The notes: generated by a model not told the origin, from the letters alone. A DNA stretch of 64,000 bases from Clitoria ternatea (GCA_037962975.1 CM075669.1:245681351-245745350); one strand, 5' to 3'; shown: positions 9,921 to 22,152, counted from the first letter of the stretch. Made by a program: numbers and translations.

Positions 9921-12360
9921 TTTATATATACTCCATATTGAATTAATGGGGGTCAAACAAATAATTAATCTATTAATTTTGCTACCAAAGAAGATGAAAG
10001 ATTTACAAAGAGCATCACACTCAAACAGAACAAAGAAAACCAAAATAATGAAACAAATGTACAATACTTGTGTAAATGGAGAATGGGAATGAGAATGCCT
10101 ACACAAATCAAAATGTGTCTACCTAAATAAGAATGAGAAAATAAAGCAAATATAAGCACAATAAAAGAAAACTAGATAGTGGAAGGTATAATTACAAGTA
10201 AAAACAACAATCACAGCCTTCAAAAGTTGTGCATTTAAGTTTATTAAGACTTATTAAGGTTGCAGATTCTTGCAAGAAAATAGAAAATTAGTAGTTATAA
10301 ATGGCCCACCATAATTTATTATTATTTATAATTAACTCCTTAAACCAACAGTTTGTGTTATGGATCAACTTGCTAGTTTAACATGAAACAAGAACATACA
10401 CTATGCTCTTACTCTAATATCATGAAATAATTTAGCATCTAAAAACCGTGGTTGTTAATATTTTCAAGTTGTACTTTTCAACTATGTAACCTTAGTTCTT
10501 ACTCTGACCCCTCCCCACTATGCTTTATAAAGTGATCCCTCTCATGACACTGCTCTATAACTACAACATGTCTTCTTCCTAAAGCAAAATCTATAACTTT
10601 CTTATTTTACTCAACTGACTTGATGTTCTAAACATAGAGATTGAAATATGTCCATGGTTTAGTTGGATTGATGAGTTGTTCATATTCTCTTAATGCTATT
10701 ACTCTTTACTTAAAGGATTCTTTCAAAATTAAAATACAGATTGATGAGGATGAGAGAACAAAACATGGAAACAGAAAAAAACAAAGAAAAACATATTCTC
10801 ACACCCACTAACAATTAAGTCCATTAACAATTAGATCCTTTGTTGAGTTTAGAAATTTGAAAGTAATTTTGTTATATTGAAAATGGTTTTAATATACATC
10901 AGAGATCGAAAATTGCCTTAACTAGATCCTTCATTGACTTTGCTTCTTATTTCATGATAGATCTAGAAAAATGTACTTGTTAATCGGTTTGAATCATGTA
11001 TATTAGTAGGGAGTTTTAGCTGAGTTCATGTTCCATGTCTTGTAGCTTTGGTATGAAATAACTAGTGAGTCATTTATTCTAACAACATATAAGTAATAGT
11101 ATTAATGAACAGAATGTGAAGACTAATATTAAGCATCATGCTCAACCCTCACCATTTTTATATATAAGAGAAAGGAATCAACCAAACAAAATAATTACAA
11201 ATTAAAGAACACGTACCATATAATTAAGTTTCTGTAATTATGGGTTCTAGAGGAGAGGGTATATATGTGGCATTTTATTTCTATATGTTTTACGATATTA
11301 TGATCTACTTAAAAAATTAGAGATTTCATGTGGTTCCTATTTAATTTCATACTTGTTTTGTTATAATTCATTTTACAGACAAAAAAAATTATGGGAAGAG
11401 CACACAAGGAAACATAATTTTAAGAGCATGTAGCTTAATGACATTTTTACTTTTTATTGTCTTTTGTGTTAAGTTTTTATTTTTACTTGTTATTATGATT
11501 AATTGATGAAAATTAAGTATGATTGATATTTAGTTTATAATATGCTAGAGTATAGTTTATAACACTATCAAATGTTGTTTATAACACGATACAATAAGGT
11601 ACATAATAGAGGCACATACATATAGTATCTCATTTCCACATTGCTTAATCATAACAATGAAATATGGAAAGCAATTTATAGCTAATTTAGCTAGGTATAA
11701 AACACTCTGAAATGCTAGGGGAAACACATAGCAAACATTGGCTGCTAAAAGAGAAATGCACAACAGGAGAACTTAGCAAAACATAAGAGAAAACATAAAA
11801 GGTAGAGGTTCATAATTTTAGTTTAGTAATAATCCTTGCAGAACAAATTAATATAAAGCAAAACATATTCTTCCTAAATAAAACATTATTTAGAGTTTCT
11901 CCAAACAGCTAAAAAGGAATAAATTAAGCATGTAAGTGAGACCTAGAAAGGACATAGACCTAGAAAAGTTTTATATACAAGAAACCAATATTTGTGATAA
12001 AATACAGATTACAGTAATGTTATGAAAATATGTAATATGTACACAAATAGTCACCTATAAAAATACAATGCTGACAATTAAATCCTACATTATAATAACT
12101 ACATGAAATGGCAATATATCAAAGATCTTAAAACAAACAAACATAAAAAGGATATTGAAGACCAACATACTAAGTAACAAGACTACTCTATTAAAAAATA
12201 ATAGTAGAAACAGGGAAAAGCCTATTAATCTAAAGAGGCCTATCATTTGTTTGCTCTATTATTAACCATATTGGTAACCCCCTTCCTGTAGAACCCTTTA
12301 ATAAATATTATTAACCATGAGGCTTTCTATAAGTATAGACTCTAATATCTTTTTGTGTAT
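9921..12360. other. AT-rich intergenic DNA
   Basis: About 2.4 kb without a supported gene. ORFs are short, AT-driven and lack recognisable motifs. No TIRs, LTR ends or RNA genes seen by eye. Confidence 0.5.
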
Positions 12361-12720
12361 GTACGTGAAATAGTGAGCAAAGAAAACCCATTATGGAGAA
12401 TGAAGTGGTGAGTAGAGGAAGGAGGTCCTACCAGGGAAGCCTTAGATGGCGATCATCGGAGGTAGATAGAGAGACAGAGAGATAGAAACGATGAAATAGA
12501 GATGGTGAGATGGAGAGAGGAAAGATAGAAACACTAAGGGTCGGAGAGAAGAGAGAGACGACTAGGAGGGAAAAGATGATTTAGGGTGAGATGGTGACAA
12601 AGTGAGACAGAGAGAGGAGAGAGTTAGACACTAAGAGAGATTGAGAGACTGAGAGGGAAGAGATGATTTAGGGTTCACAAATCAGAAACAGGTAGAGGGG
12701 AAAGGGTTGGCTCAAGTAAC
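12361..12720. other. GA-rich (CT-rich on minus strand) block
   Basis: A purine-rich stretch with many GAGA runs. Two near-identical phrases, GGGAAAAGATGATTTAGGGT and GGGAAGAGATGATTTAGGGT, lie about 85 bp apart. Read on the minus strand it has AACCCTAAATCATC and CT runs, resembling a plant 5' leader. It abuts the CACTA-like subterminal repeats, so it may be interior or captured DNA of that transposon. Confidence 0.45.
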
Positions 12721-13356
12721 ATACTAGACTTAGCGACGGAACATAACCCGTCGCTATACTCGTGGGTAATTTTAAAATGTAAACATGTGGCGAAACTAGC
12801 GATGGCGACCAATTCATCGCTAGCATGTCGTTGCTAAGGGTTTCATAACTAGAGGGAAACAAAGAATTGGAGGGAAGTAAATACAGTGACAAAATACCTA
12901 CTCTTTCGCTATAATTGTTAAAATAGCGACGACACTCTGGTGTCCGTCGCTAAATCTATTACATATAGGGACAACAATAACCATTGTCTTTTTCACTTTA
13001 TAATTAGTGACAGACGTATCTGTCACTACAGGATAGTTGCACCATTAGTGACGACACCACACCGTCATTAATGTAACGAAAAAAATTAGAGGGAAGGCCA
13101 AAGGCTTGGGAGCAAATTAAAAACATAGTTGGCGACAGACTCAACGACGAAGTTGATGTTAGCAACGGAGTCAGTGATAATGTTTTAATAATTTTCAGTG
13201 GCAGAATGTGGTTTGGTCACTAACTTGGTAGTTGATTTCTTCCCAACTATTTTGTGGTCACTTTTACGTTTTTGTCGCTAATTTAACCACTAATTAGCGA
13301 TCGGTGTTCACAGTCACTAATTTTTGTAGTTGTCAGCACCGTTTTTAGTAGTGTAA
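12721..13356. mobile_element. CACTA-like transposon end with subterminal inverted repeats
   Basis: The right end reads ...GTTTTTAGTAGTG, which on the other strand is CACTACTAAAAACGG, a CACTA-type terminus. Inside it the motifs TAGCGACGG and CCGTCGCTA (and weaker TTAGTGAC/GTCACTA forms) recur many times in both orientations, often as paired arms of short hairpins. Dense short subterminal repeats are typical of CACTA (En/Spm) elements. The opposite terminus was not found, so the left border is open and no transposase is visible. Confidence 0.6.
12730..13072. repeat. Series of short perfect or near-perfect hairpins
   Basis: Four clear inverted pairs: 12730-12756 (TAGCGACGG ... CCGTCGCTA), 12923-12953 (TAGCGACGAC ... 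GTCCGTCGCTA), 13013-13028 (TTAGTGACAGA ... TCTGTCACTA) and 13043-13072 (ATTAGTGACG ... CGTCATTAAT). Weaker pairs lie between and after them. Confidence 0.75.
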
Positions 13357-13748
13357 GTTATATCTTTCAATGAGACATTTGTTATAGGTGTGGGTAAGAA
13401 AAACGTTTTACTAACTTAGAAAAATTTGTGTTTGCTTTTATGCATCTTCGTAACTGTTTCGTATTTATTTCCCTTTCAAAACACAATGTTGCACGTATCG
13501 AGGTTGCACCAATCATGTAGCTATTACTTTCAATCATGTGCGTGGTTACACTGCAATCATAACTTTCACAATTACTTTTGGACAATGGACCTTGGAAATT
13601 GAAAAGACTTGACCCAAAAAATTGAATCTGAAATGCCACCAAAACGTCACTATTGCTTGCCCCTAGCCACGTCTATAAGAGGTGGTTTAGGAGATGTTGT
13701 GAGACACTTGCTACTTTTACATATTGAGACTCGGAGAGAAAACACTTG

Positions 13749-15983
13749 TGTAACACCCTAGAGCCAACTTACAAATCCCAAGATAATTACCGTCACCATA
13801 TAAAATTGATTGGATAACTTATTTTTCGCCTGGTAATTATCAAGTGATTCACAACCTGATTCCAGAAGTTATTGATAAAATATCAGAGTGTGTAATCTTT
13901 TACATAATTAACTTCTTATTATTATACATATCATTATAGTTCTATACATACTATATTTTACAGCAAGTACCTAGATCTTATAAAATGTAAAGATATAAAA
14001 CACCAAAACATAGCATACACATAATATAGCCAAAGTAGCTAAGCAAGCAAGCTCAGCATCAAAAGTCTTCATCATTCATCCACATCAAGCATCATCTAGT
14101 TTGTCACATATCTTCCTGATTAAACACTAAAGGTTTACCACAAGTAACAGAAAGAGTGACATAAAATATCAAATAAATAGAAATTAAATTAGATCATACA
14201 TAAACACAAGTAGGATGCTATGTGATGCAGATGCCAAACAAGTGTTTTGTATTATTTTTATATTAATATTTTCCATTATTTATATGAAAATGCATGATGG
14301 ATCCATTCTGGTGGGAACATAGGCAGTGATTTTCAATAATAACATTTTTACGGATATCCAACCGATGTTGCGCCCCATAATTCAACACCAACATCGGATA
14401 ACAACATAATAATATCAATATCAGGTGTTGCAGGACCCCCCTTAAGGACATACTGCTCAGCCCTTAAGACGGTCGTGGTATAAAATCATTGCAGGCGTCT
14501 GTTGCTCAACAAAGCGTGTTCCCTCACCGGGAACCCCCTCAAAGAACCCCCCCTACGGATCCTTTAAACGGCCAATGCATATGATACATGAATGCATTAG
14601 ATCTTAATTAGAATATCAAATTCCTTTTTATAATTAATCTTAACAATAAAATTATCATAACAATCAAAATACTATAATATTTTATCATATTTATAAGCAA
14701 ACTCCATATTTCATAATCCAAAGAATATGGAAACACATTTTCCATAATATACTATTTATTCAAATATCATAATCCAAAGAATCTGAAAACACATTTTTCA
14801 TATTATATTATTTATTTTATATCATACTCCACAGAATATGGAAACACATTTTCCATATTAATATTATAAAATTATACCACAAATAATTTAAAACAAGAAT
14901 TTTTCTCCTTTTTAAACATGTTTAAATAAAATTCTAAAAATAATTTAATTAATTATATTTATTCATTTTAAGATAAAATCTCAAGGATAATTAAAAATCC
15001 ATTATTTAATAATAATTCTGATTTATATTAAAAATCATTATTTTAAGTTTTTAATCATATTTACAAAAATGTCACTGGTCTTATTTACAAAAATACCACC
15101 ATTTTAATTTATTTACAAAAATGCCACCATTTCTGATTTATTTACACAAATGTCACCGCTTCCACGTTTTAACACCGTTGAAAATATTCACTGTTAAAGG
15201 GGTCTATTCTGCAAAAACAAAAACTGCACTTTGTTTCTCTCTGTATTTGCTATTTTAATCATTTCAATTCCAAATTAAATATGCCAATTGATTTCAAATC
15301 ACCATACAACATTAGAAACATATCATATATCATATTCTATATCAATTAACACCAATTTCATAACTTAATTCATTTTAAATTAAATCTAGCTATATGAGTT
15401 TCTAAACCAATAATCAATTAAACAAACAATTCTAACTTAATTCTTATCTATTTAATATTCTATCTCCTCTTTCTTACCTCAATTGAAGATTCCTTAAGTG
15501 CTAGATTGCATTGTCTCCTTGTTTCTCCTCAGTTCTTCAAGTGGGTGAATTCCTTATTATGTAAAATTGAAAAGCTTTAAGATATGAAAATAGAGATTTA
15601 GAAGCTTGAAGAAGATGATGAAGGGTTATAGAATTTGTAGTGTATTTTGTTCTAAAGAAATTGGAAGTGTGAAAGTAGTATTTATAGGCTTCAATGGCAG
15701 TGAAGTTATGGCGGTGCGCGAAGGAGAAAGAAGGATCGAGGGGAAAATCTTAGATTTTTCTTTCTATTTTTTTAATTAATGGGTTCCTTAATAATTCTAC
15801 ATTTTATTGTCGTGTTCTGCTTCCGTTTAGTCTTATTTTAAATTTAATTTACAAACTAAAATATCCCTATAATCGGAATTAAATTTCCTATTTTCTAAAA
15901 TTCAATTTTTATTTTTTGAGAAACTTTAATTTTTAATGTTTAATTACCAATACAAATTTAATTATAAAAATTGGGTTGTGACA
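13749..15983 (-). repeat. Solo LTR of the Tekay-type family, inverted
   Basis: It starts TGTAACACCC and ends TTGTGACA. It is homologous along its length, in reverse, to the LTRs at 19880-22145 and 26846-29142. Shared parts include the TATA region (around 15690), the GTAAAT minisatellite (15055-15170), the TGGAAAATGTGTTTCCA repeats (14720-14860) and the GC-rich hairpin block (14440-14545). The flanks are ACTTG and CCTTG, a 5-bp target duplication with one mismatch. No internal retrotransposon sequence remains, so it arose by LTR-LTR recombination. It looks older than the full-length element. Confidence 0.9.
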
Positions 15984-16179
15984 CCTTGCAATTTAAAGAG
16001 TTAAATTTACATCCAACCTCTTGCTTATCTTTTTCGTGCCTTGAAGGTCTTGAGAGAAATTCACTCGTTTGTGAACCCTAGGATTCCACCACAACTTTTA
16101 GGTAGTGAACCCTCCCTTAATTTTTACTTTTATTTTTGCTTTTTGCTTTGTATTTACCCCTATGGTGAGTGAAAGAATG

Positions 16180-17120
16180 AGGACTAGGGGAGGCCCATCA
16201 GGATACCGTAGGGGTAGGATCTCTATGAGGAGTCACAGGCCTGGGTCACAAGGACTAGGGTGAAGAGGGAAGACAGATACAAGAACGGTTTTTCAGAACA
16301 GACCGTGAACTTGGGGTTTCTGATGAAGAGAGCTCGGACCTTTATACCTCTGACGATATCCAGTTTTACAAATTTGTAGGCGGTATTAGACATGTGATCA
16401 GAACCATGGTTACTGAAGAAAGAGAAAGATAAGTAATATAGACGTAACTGGGGTGCTCCATCGTCATCGTGCACCGTATAAACTGGGTGCAGCTCCTAAC
16501 TGATAACCCTTATGCATAGGTATAACGGGAGATCATGGAAACTCCCTCACGACACGCTAAGGCTATTGGGGGCGTCATGGACTTTAAATGTCCAATTCAC
16601 AGGAAGGAGAAGTATAAGGAATAATATACCTCCCTACACCCTAGGATTATGGACCATGTCTGCCATATCTCTACTGATGAATAGACCATTTTTATGTACG
16701 ACATCCTTTTCACATACCTTGGAGTAAGATTTTCTCTAACAGAGTTTGAAATGAGGGTCCCCCGCTTCCTTGACTATGCCCCCACTCAATTGCATCCAAA
16801 TGAGTGGGGCTTGGTCCAGAGTCTGGAAGTGCTTGGGGAGCACTTTAACTTCATTCCCACTGTGGCATTGTTCTTCTATTAATGTTGGGACGTGCGTCAG
16901 GCCAACCAAGACAACAATCTTAGCTTCATCACACTTTGGTGTGACTTAAAAATAATTAATTTTGAAGCCTTCACTGAGTCATCCAAATCTGAGGGTGGCT
17001 TGTTCAAGAAGTGTTTTATGAAAATGCAGGTGAAAGAAAACAAACCAGTGTTTTGGGAAAATGAGGCTAGGATCGAAAAAATTTTGGTGTCATGGACCCA
17101 TGAATATTTTCTGCTGACCG
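16180..17120 (+). pseudogene. Tat extra ORF, N-terminal Transposase_28-like part (copy B), decayed
   Basis: A broken reading frame related to the copy at 61545-62680. It begins with an Arg-rich MRTRGGPSGYRRGR. After frameshifts it shows VHRINWVQL, then YLGVRFSLTEFEMRVPRFLD, QLHPNEWGLVQSLEVL and FITLWCDLKIINFEAF, and ends SWTHEYFLLT. The LGV-P-T-F-L-APSQLHPN-W pattern fits the Pfam Transposase_28 (putative gypsy type transposon) family as I remember it. Similarity to copy C stops at FLLT (about 17118), where the sequence switches to inverted gag. The family's function is unknown. Confidence 0.7.
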
Positions 17121-17139
17121 GGGCAGTTTACTCCTGGCT

Positions 17140-17248
17140 GTTGTAGCCTTAAGGTGCATCTTGATACCCATATTTTTCAACATCTTACGCCTAAACTCCT
17201 CAAAGGTTGTGGGTGGTCCCTTTGCGGAAGGAGACTTGGGACGTAAAG
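17140..17248 (-). pseudogene. gag: Tat-B gag fragment, distal side of solo-LTR insertion
   Basis: Minus-strand translation gives PTTFEEFRRKMLKNMG and neighbouring residues, the kind of segment that follows the I-E-A-L-R-P motif in plant gypsy gag. Its upstream codons join in frame with the gag piece ending at 29915 once the inserted LTR and one copy of the TAAAG duplication are disregarded. The fragment ends near 17140, where it meets the extra ORF in the opposite orientation. Confidence 0.65.
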
Positions 17249-17839
17249 TGTAACATCCTATAATTTTACTATATTTTTTATATAAAAGGATAAAATTGTA
17301 AAGAAAATTATAATTTAAAATTTTGACAAAATTAGCTTAAGGTTCTTTAGAACTGATTGATCGTTGTAATTTATAGGATTTTATGGAAAATTTTAGATAT
17401 TTTTAGAGATAAGTTAAAATAGTCCAAAATAGAGTCAGTTAGGTCTAAATCAGTATAGAAAATGTTATCAAAAAATTATAAAACTTGATAAAGAGTTTAG
17501 ATTTGTGCATGTGAGCTTAAGTTTAAAATTTCATAAAGTTTAGAGATCGTTTGGTTAGAAAAGTAAACTGATGAACTTATAAAAATAGGTATTTAAACAT
17601 TTAGTAATTGAGATATTTAGTGTAAAAGAAATTCATTAAAAAATTTTGAGTGTTCATAAAAAAATTTTAAGTATAAAATTTATCTCATAAAAATACCCAT
17701 AGTATAATTATGGATAATTATGAAAACAATTAAATTAATTTTTAGTGCCTATATATACAGATGCAAAACTTCTATTCGCATGCCCAAAATCTCTTTCTTA
17801 GTAGGTTAGTACCTGTGTTCTCTCTTCTCTCTTTCAACT

Positions 17840-18850
17840 TACTTCTTTATATATATATAATAAACGTCATTTATATATCTATATATATTATATATAATAT
17901 TTATATTTTTATTTAATTGTTAATTAATTAATTAACTAATTAGTTAATTTAGTTAATTATTTATTTAATTGTTTAAGTAATTATTTATTTATTTATTTAT
18001 TTATTTGTTTGTTTAATCATTTATTTAATTATTTGTTTATTTAATTTCTTAATTAACTATTTAATTGTTTAATCATTTGTTTAATTGTTTATTTAAATGT
18101 TTATTTATTTAATTATTTGTTCATTTTATTAGTTGTTTAATTACTTGTTTATTTACTTGTTTAATTATTTATTTAATTATTTACTTGATTGTTTAGTTAT
18201 TTATTCAATTGTTTTTAATTTTTATTTAGTTATTTATTTATTTTATTGATTATTTATTTATTTTACTTTTTATTTATTTATTTAATTGTTTATCTTTTAT
18301 TTGTTAGTTTATTTATTTATTCAAATATGTATTATTTATTTATTTATTTAATTGTTTAATTATTTATTGATTTATTTATTTACTTAATTGTTTAATTATT
18401 TAGTTAATTAATTATTTAATTGTTTAGTTAATTATTTAATCATTTATTTATTTATTAGTTTAGTTAATTTCTTAATTAATTACTCAATTGGTTAACCATT
18501 TATTTAATTTTTTATTTGTTTATTTATTTATTTATTTGCTGATTCATCTATTGACTTATTTAAATATCAATTTATTTATTTGTTTTATTTATTTCTATTA
18601 TTATTGTTCATCTATAATTTAGATTTGTTATTATTTATTTATTTATTATTTTGTTCATTTATTATTTTACTCATTTATCTAATTAGTTAGTTTATAGTTA
18701 TCTATTAATTATCAGTTTATTCATTTACATTTTTTTTCTTATTTCCTTACTTATTTGAACTATTCTTATTATTATATATTTATTAGTTATTATGTTATAA
18801 TGTTTATTCAATTATCATTTAGTTAATTATTTACTTTATTCTTGGATCAT
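17840..18850 (+). repeat. (TTTA/TTAA)-rich low-complexity tract of about 1 kb
   Basis: Nearly uninterrupted imperfect repetition of TTTATTTA, TTAATTAA and TTGTTTAA within the left arm of the 3.4-kb LTR. The inverted relative has a different simple repeat at about the same distance from its LTR start. Confidence 0.9.
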
Positions 18851-20193
18851 TTATTTAATTGTTATCTTTCCATAATTTTAAAATGGATGTTTAATAATTA
18901 TTATACATTTTTTAAAATTTATAATAATACCATTTTTAGTATTATTGTATCAAAAATTTTCTCTTTATTAATATTGTTATATTAAGTGCTAAATAAAATA
19001 AAAGTATAATAAAATAAGATGAACTAAACACTGATCATAAGAACCTATGTGTTTAGGTTAACTTCAGAAGATTCTCTTGGAAATAAGTTTCTCGGGTAAA
19101 AGGAGGGTGAGATAGGAATTTACTAAATATAAGACATGTTAAATAATAGAAGGGACTCCCTAACCCTCTCAATATTTATTCAGTTATTATTTTTATGTCT
19201 TTACTTATTCATAATTTTTTATTTATGTGTCATACTTTGTTATGTGTATATTTTTATAATGAGAATTTATATTTGTTAGACGATGTAAACTTTGATGTTT
19301 GAATGAAAAATACATATATAATATGGTTGTATTATGTTGTTTGGAAATTTTCTGAGTGTAACAGGTCATAGACAAAATTTTGAAAATATTCAATTTATAG
19401 AGGAAACTCTGCTAAAATTTTTATAAACGCGGTGAATAAGAATAAATAGTGTATACTAAAGGTCAGAAACTAATTAAGTGTGTGACATGCATCATATAAT
19501 AAATGAAAGACAAGAATTATTTGGGAGATACGGTATAATCTGAGAAATACATTAGGGATGGTTCAATAGCGAACCTTGGGATGGAAGGGTGTGAAGAAAG
19601 GCCTAGGAGACCTGGGGTCGCTCCCTAGTGTCGGGTAAATTCACAACAAGCTCTTGCCAATCTGACTAGGCCCTAAGTGCATATTATGGTCAGTGGAGCT
19701 GTTCGTTAGTCATATTGGCAGATTTTCATGAAACAGTATCAACTCCTAACTGCTCCCAATAAAAGAAGATTTAAGGGCCCACATGCATTGCATCTCTATC
19801 ATTAATAAAAGAATTGATATAAATATTTATTAATTAAGAACTGCCAGACATCTCTACACTTTTTAATTAAAAAAAATATTGTAACAGCGCAATTTTTAAT
19901 TAAATTTGAATCGATAATTAAACAGTGAAAAAATTAAAGTTTCTCAGAAAAATAAAAAATAAATTTTAGAAAATAGGAAAGTTTATTTTGGTTATAGAGA
20001 TATTTTTATTTCGTAAATCAGATTTAAAATGAGACTAAACAGAAATAAAGTGCGACAATAAAAGGAAGAATTATTAAGGAACCCATTATTTAAATAAAAA
20101 TAATAATAAATAATAATAAAACAGTCTTCTCTCTCCTGAAGGCTCTCCTTTCTTCTTCTCTTCTCCACCGCCTTATTTTCCACCGCCATTGAA

Positions 20194-20205
20194 GCCTATA
20201 AATAT
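20194..20205 (+). promoter_or_regulatory. TATA box of the 5' LTR
   Basis: CCTATAAATATGG-type sequence, kept in the 3' LTR near 27167 (same text) and in the inverted solo LTR near 15690. It lies about 310 bp from the LTR start and is the likely core of the Pol II promoter for the retrotransposon RNA. Confidence 0.65.
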
Positions 20206-21356
20206 GGCTTCCACCCTTCCAATTTCCTCAAAAACAAAAACACTATAAATTTCTTAACCCTTCATCATCCTCTTCAAACTTCTAAATATCAATTTCCATA
20301 TCCTAAAGCCTTTCAATTTTGCATAATAAGAAATTACTCAAACTTGAAGAATTGAAGAGATACAAAGGAGCTTAGCTCAAGAAAAGCTTAGGGATCTTCA
20401 ATTGAGGTAAGAAAGAGGGGATAGGATATTAAATACTTAGAAATTAAGTTAGAATTGTTTGTTTAATTGTTAATTGTTTAGAAACTCATATAGTTAGATT
20501 TTAATTTAATTTGATTTAAATTATGAAATTGATGCTAATTGGTTTAGAATTTGATATATGATATGTTTCTGATGTTGTATGATGATTTGAAATCAATTAG
20601 TATGTTTAATTTTATAATTAAAAGTGAAAATATAACAAAAACAGCAAGAACAGAGCTGCTATTTTCGTTCTGCATAACAGACCCCTTTAACAGCGGACAT
20701 TTTCAAGTGGTGTTAAAAACTGGAAGCGGTGGCATTTACGTAAATAAAAACATGCGGTGACATTTTTGTAAATATATCAGAAGCGGTGGCATTTTCGTAA
20801 ATAAGACCAGTGGCATTTTCGTAAATATGATTAAAAACTTAAAATAATAATTTTTTTTATAAAAATCAGAATTTTTATTATTATTGGATTTTTATTATTC
20901 TAAAGACTTTATTTTGAAATAAAATAAATATAATTAATTAAATAAAATTTAGAAGTTTATTTAAACATTTAAAGGGAGAAAACTCTTGTTTTTAAAATTA
21001 TTTTAGTAGTATAATTTTATATCATGAAAAATATATTTTCTATATTCTTTGGAATATGATATTAAATAATTACTATAACATGGAAAATGTGTTTCCATAT
21101 TCTTTGAATTATTAAATATTATAGAAAATATGTTTCCATATGTTTGAATTATGGTATAAATATTATGGAAAATGTGTTTCCATATGATTGAATTATGATA
21201 TAAATATTATGGAAAATGTGTTTTTATATTCTTTGAATTACAAATAAAGTATGCTTATTTGAGTATTATAATAATTTTATTGTTTTTGATAATTTAATGC
21301 ATCATGCATCATATGCATTGGCCGTTCAAAGAATCCGCAGGGGGTTCTTTGAGGGG

Positions 21357-21450
21357 GTTCCCGGTGGGGGAACGCGCTCTGTTGAGCAACAGACCTCTGC
21401 GGTGGTTTTATACCACGACCGTCTTAAGGGCTAAGCAGTGTGTCCTTAAG
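21357..21450 (+). other. GC-rich block of four consecutive hairpins in the LTR
   Basis: Stems seen: GTTCCC/GGGAAC (21357-21373), TCTGTT/AACAGA around GAGC (21378-21393), GTGGT/ACCAC around TTTAT (21402-21416), CTTAAGG/CCTTAAG (21423-21450). The block is repeated at 28355-28447 and, inverted, at about 14440-14534. The first stem is intact in all three copies while its loop varies (GGTGG, GGTG, GGTGA). The loop length change shifts any reading frame, so structure rather than coding is conserved. Function unknown. Confidence 0.65.
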
Positions 21451-22152
21451 GGGGGTCCCGCAACACTTGTTAATGATATGATTGTATTGTTATCCGATGT
21501 TGGTGTTGCATTATGGGGTGCGGTATTAGTTGGATATCTGTAAAAATATTATTGCTGAAAAATCACTGTAGATGTTCCCACCAGAATGAATCCATCATGC
21601 ATTTTCATTCATATAGAGAATGGAATATTAATATAAATATAATACAAAATACGTGTTTGGCATCTACATCGCATAGCATCATACTTGTGATTGTGTATGT
21701 TCTAATCTAATTTCTATTTATTTGATATTTTATCTCACTCTTTCTGTTACTTGTGGTAACCCTTTAGTGGTTAACCAGGAAGACATGTGACAAAGTGGAT
21801 GTTGCTAAATATGGATGAATTATGAAGGCTTTTGATGATGATGCTTGCCTGCGTGACTACTATTGCTGTATTATGTATATACTATGTTTTGGTACTTTAC
21901 ATCTTTATATTTTATAAGATCTAGTTTCCTGTTGTAAAATATAATATGTATAAAACTCTGATGTTATGTATAATAATAAGAAGTCAATTATGAAAAGGTT
22001 GCGCACTCTGATATTGTATTAGTAACCTCTGGAATCAGGTTGTGAATCTCTTGATAATTACCAGGTGAAAAATAAGTTATCCATGAGATTTTATATGGTG
22101 ATGGTAATTATCTTGGGATTTGTAAGTTGACTCCAGGGCGTTACAACTGAAG

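Larger units (their letters stand above)
19880..22145 (+). repeat. 5' LTR of Tekay-type element
   Basis: It runs from TGTAACAGCG to GGCGTTACA, 2,266 bp. It contains a TATA box (20194-20205), a GTAAAT minisatellite of about four units (20724-20830), repeats of TGGAAAATGTGTTTCCA (21075-21235) and a GC-rich hairpin block (21357-21450). Confidence 0.95.

Noticed and set aside
21304..21543. 79-81 aa ORFs in the chromovirus LTRs (also 28295-28540)
   Set aside because: The two LTR copies differ by a one-base length change in a hairpin loop that shifts the frame, so the ORF is not conserved. The block is better explained as structure.
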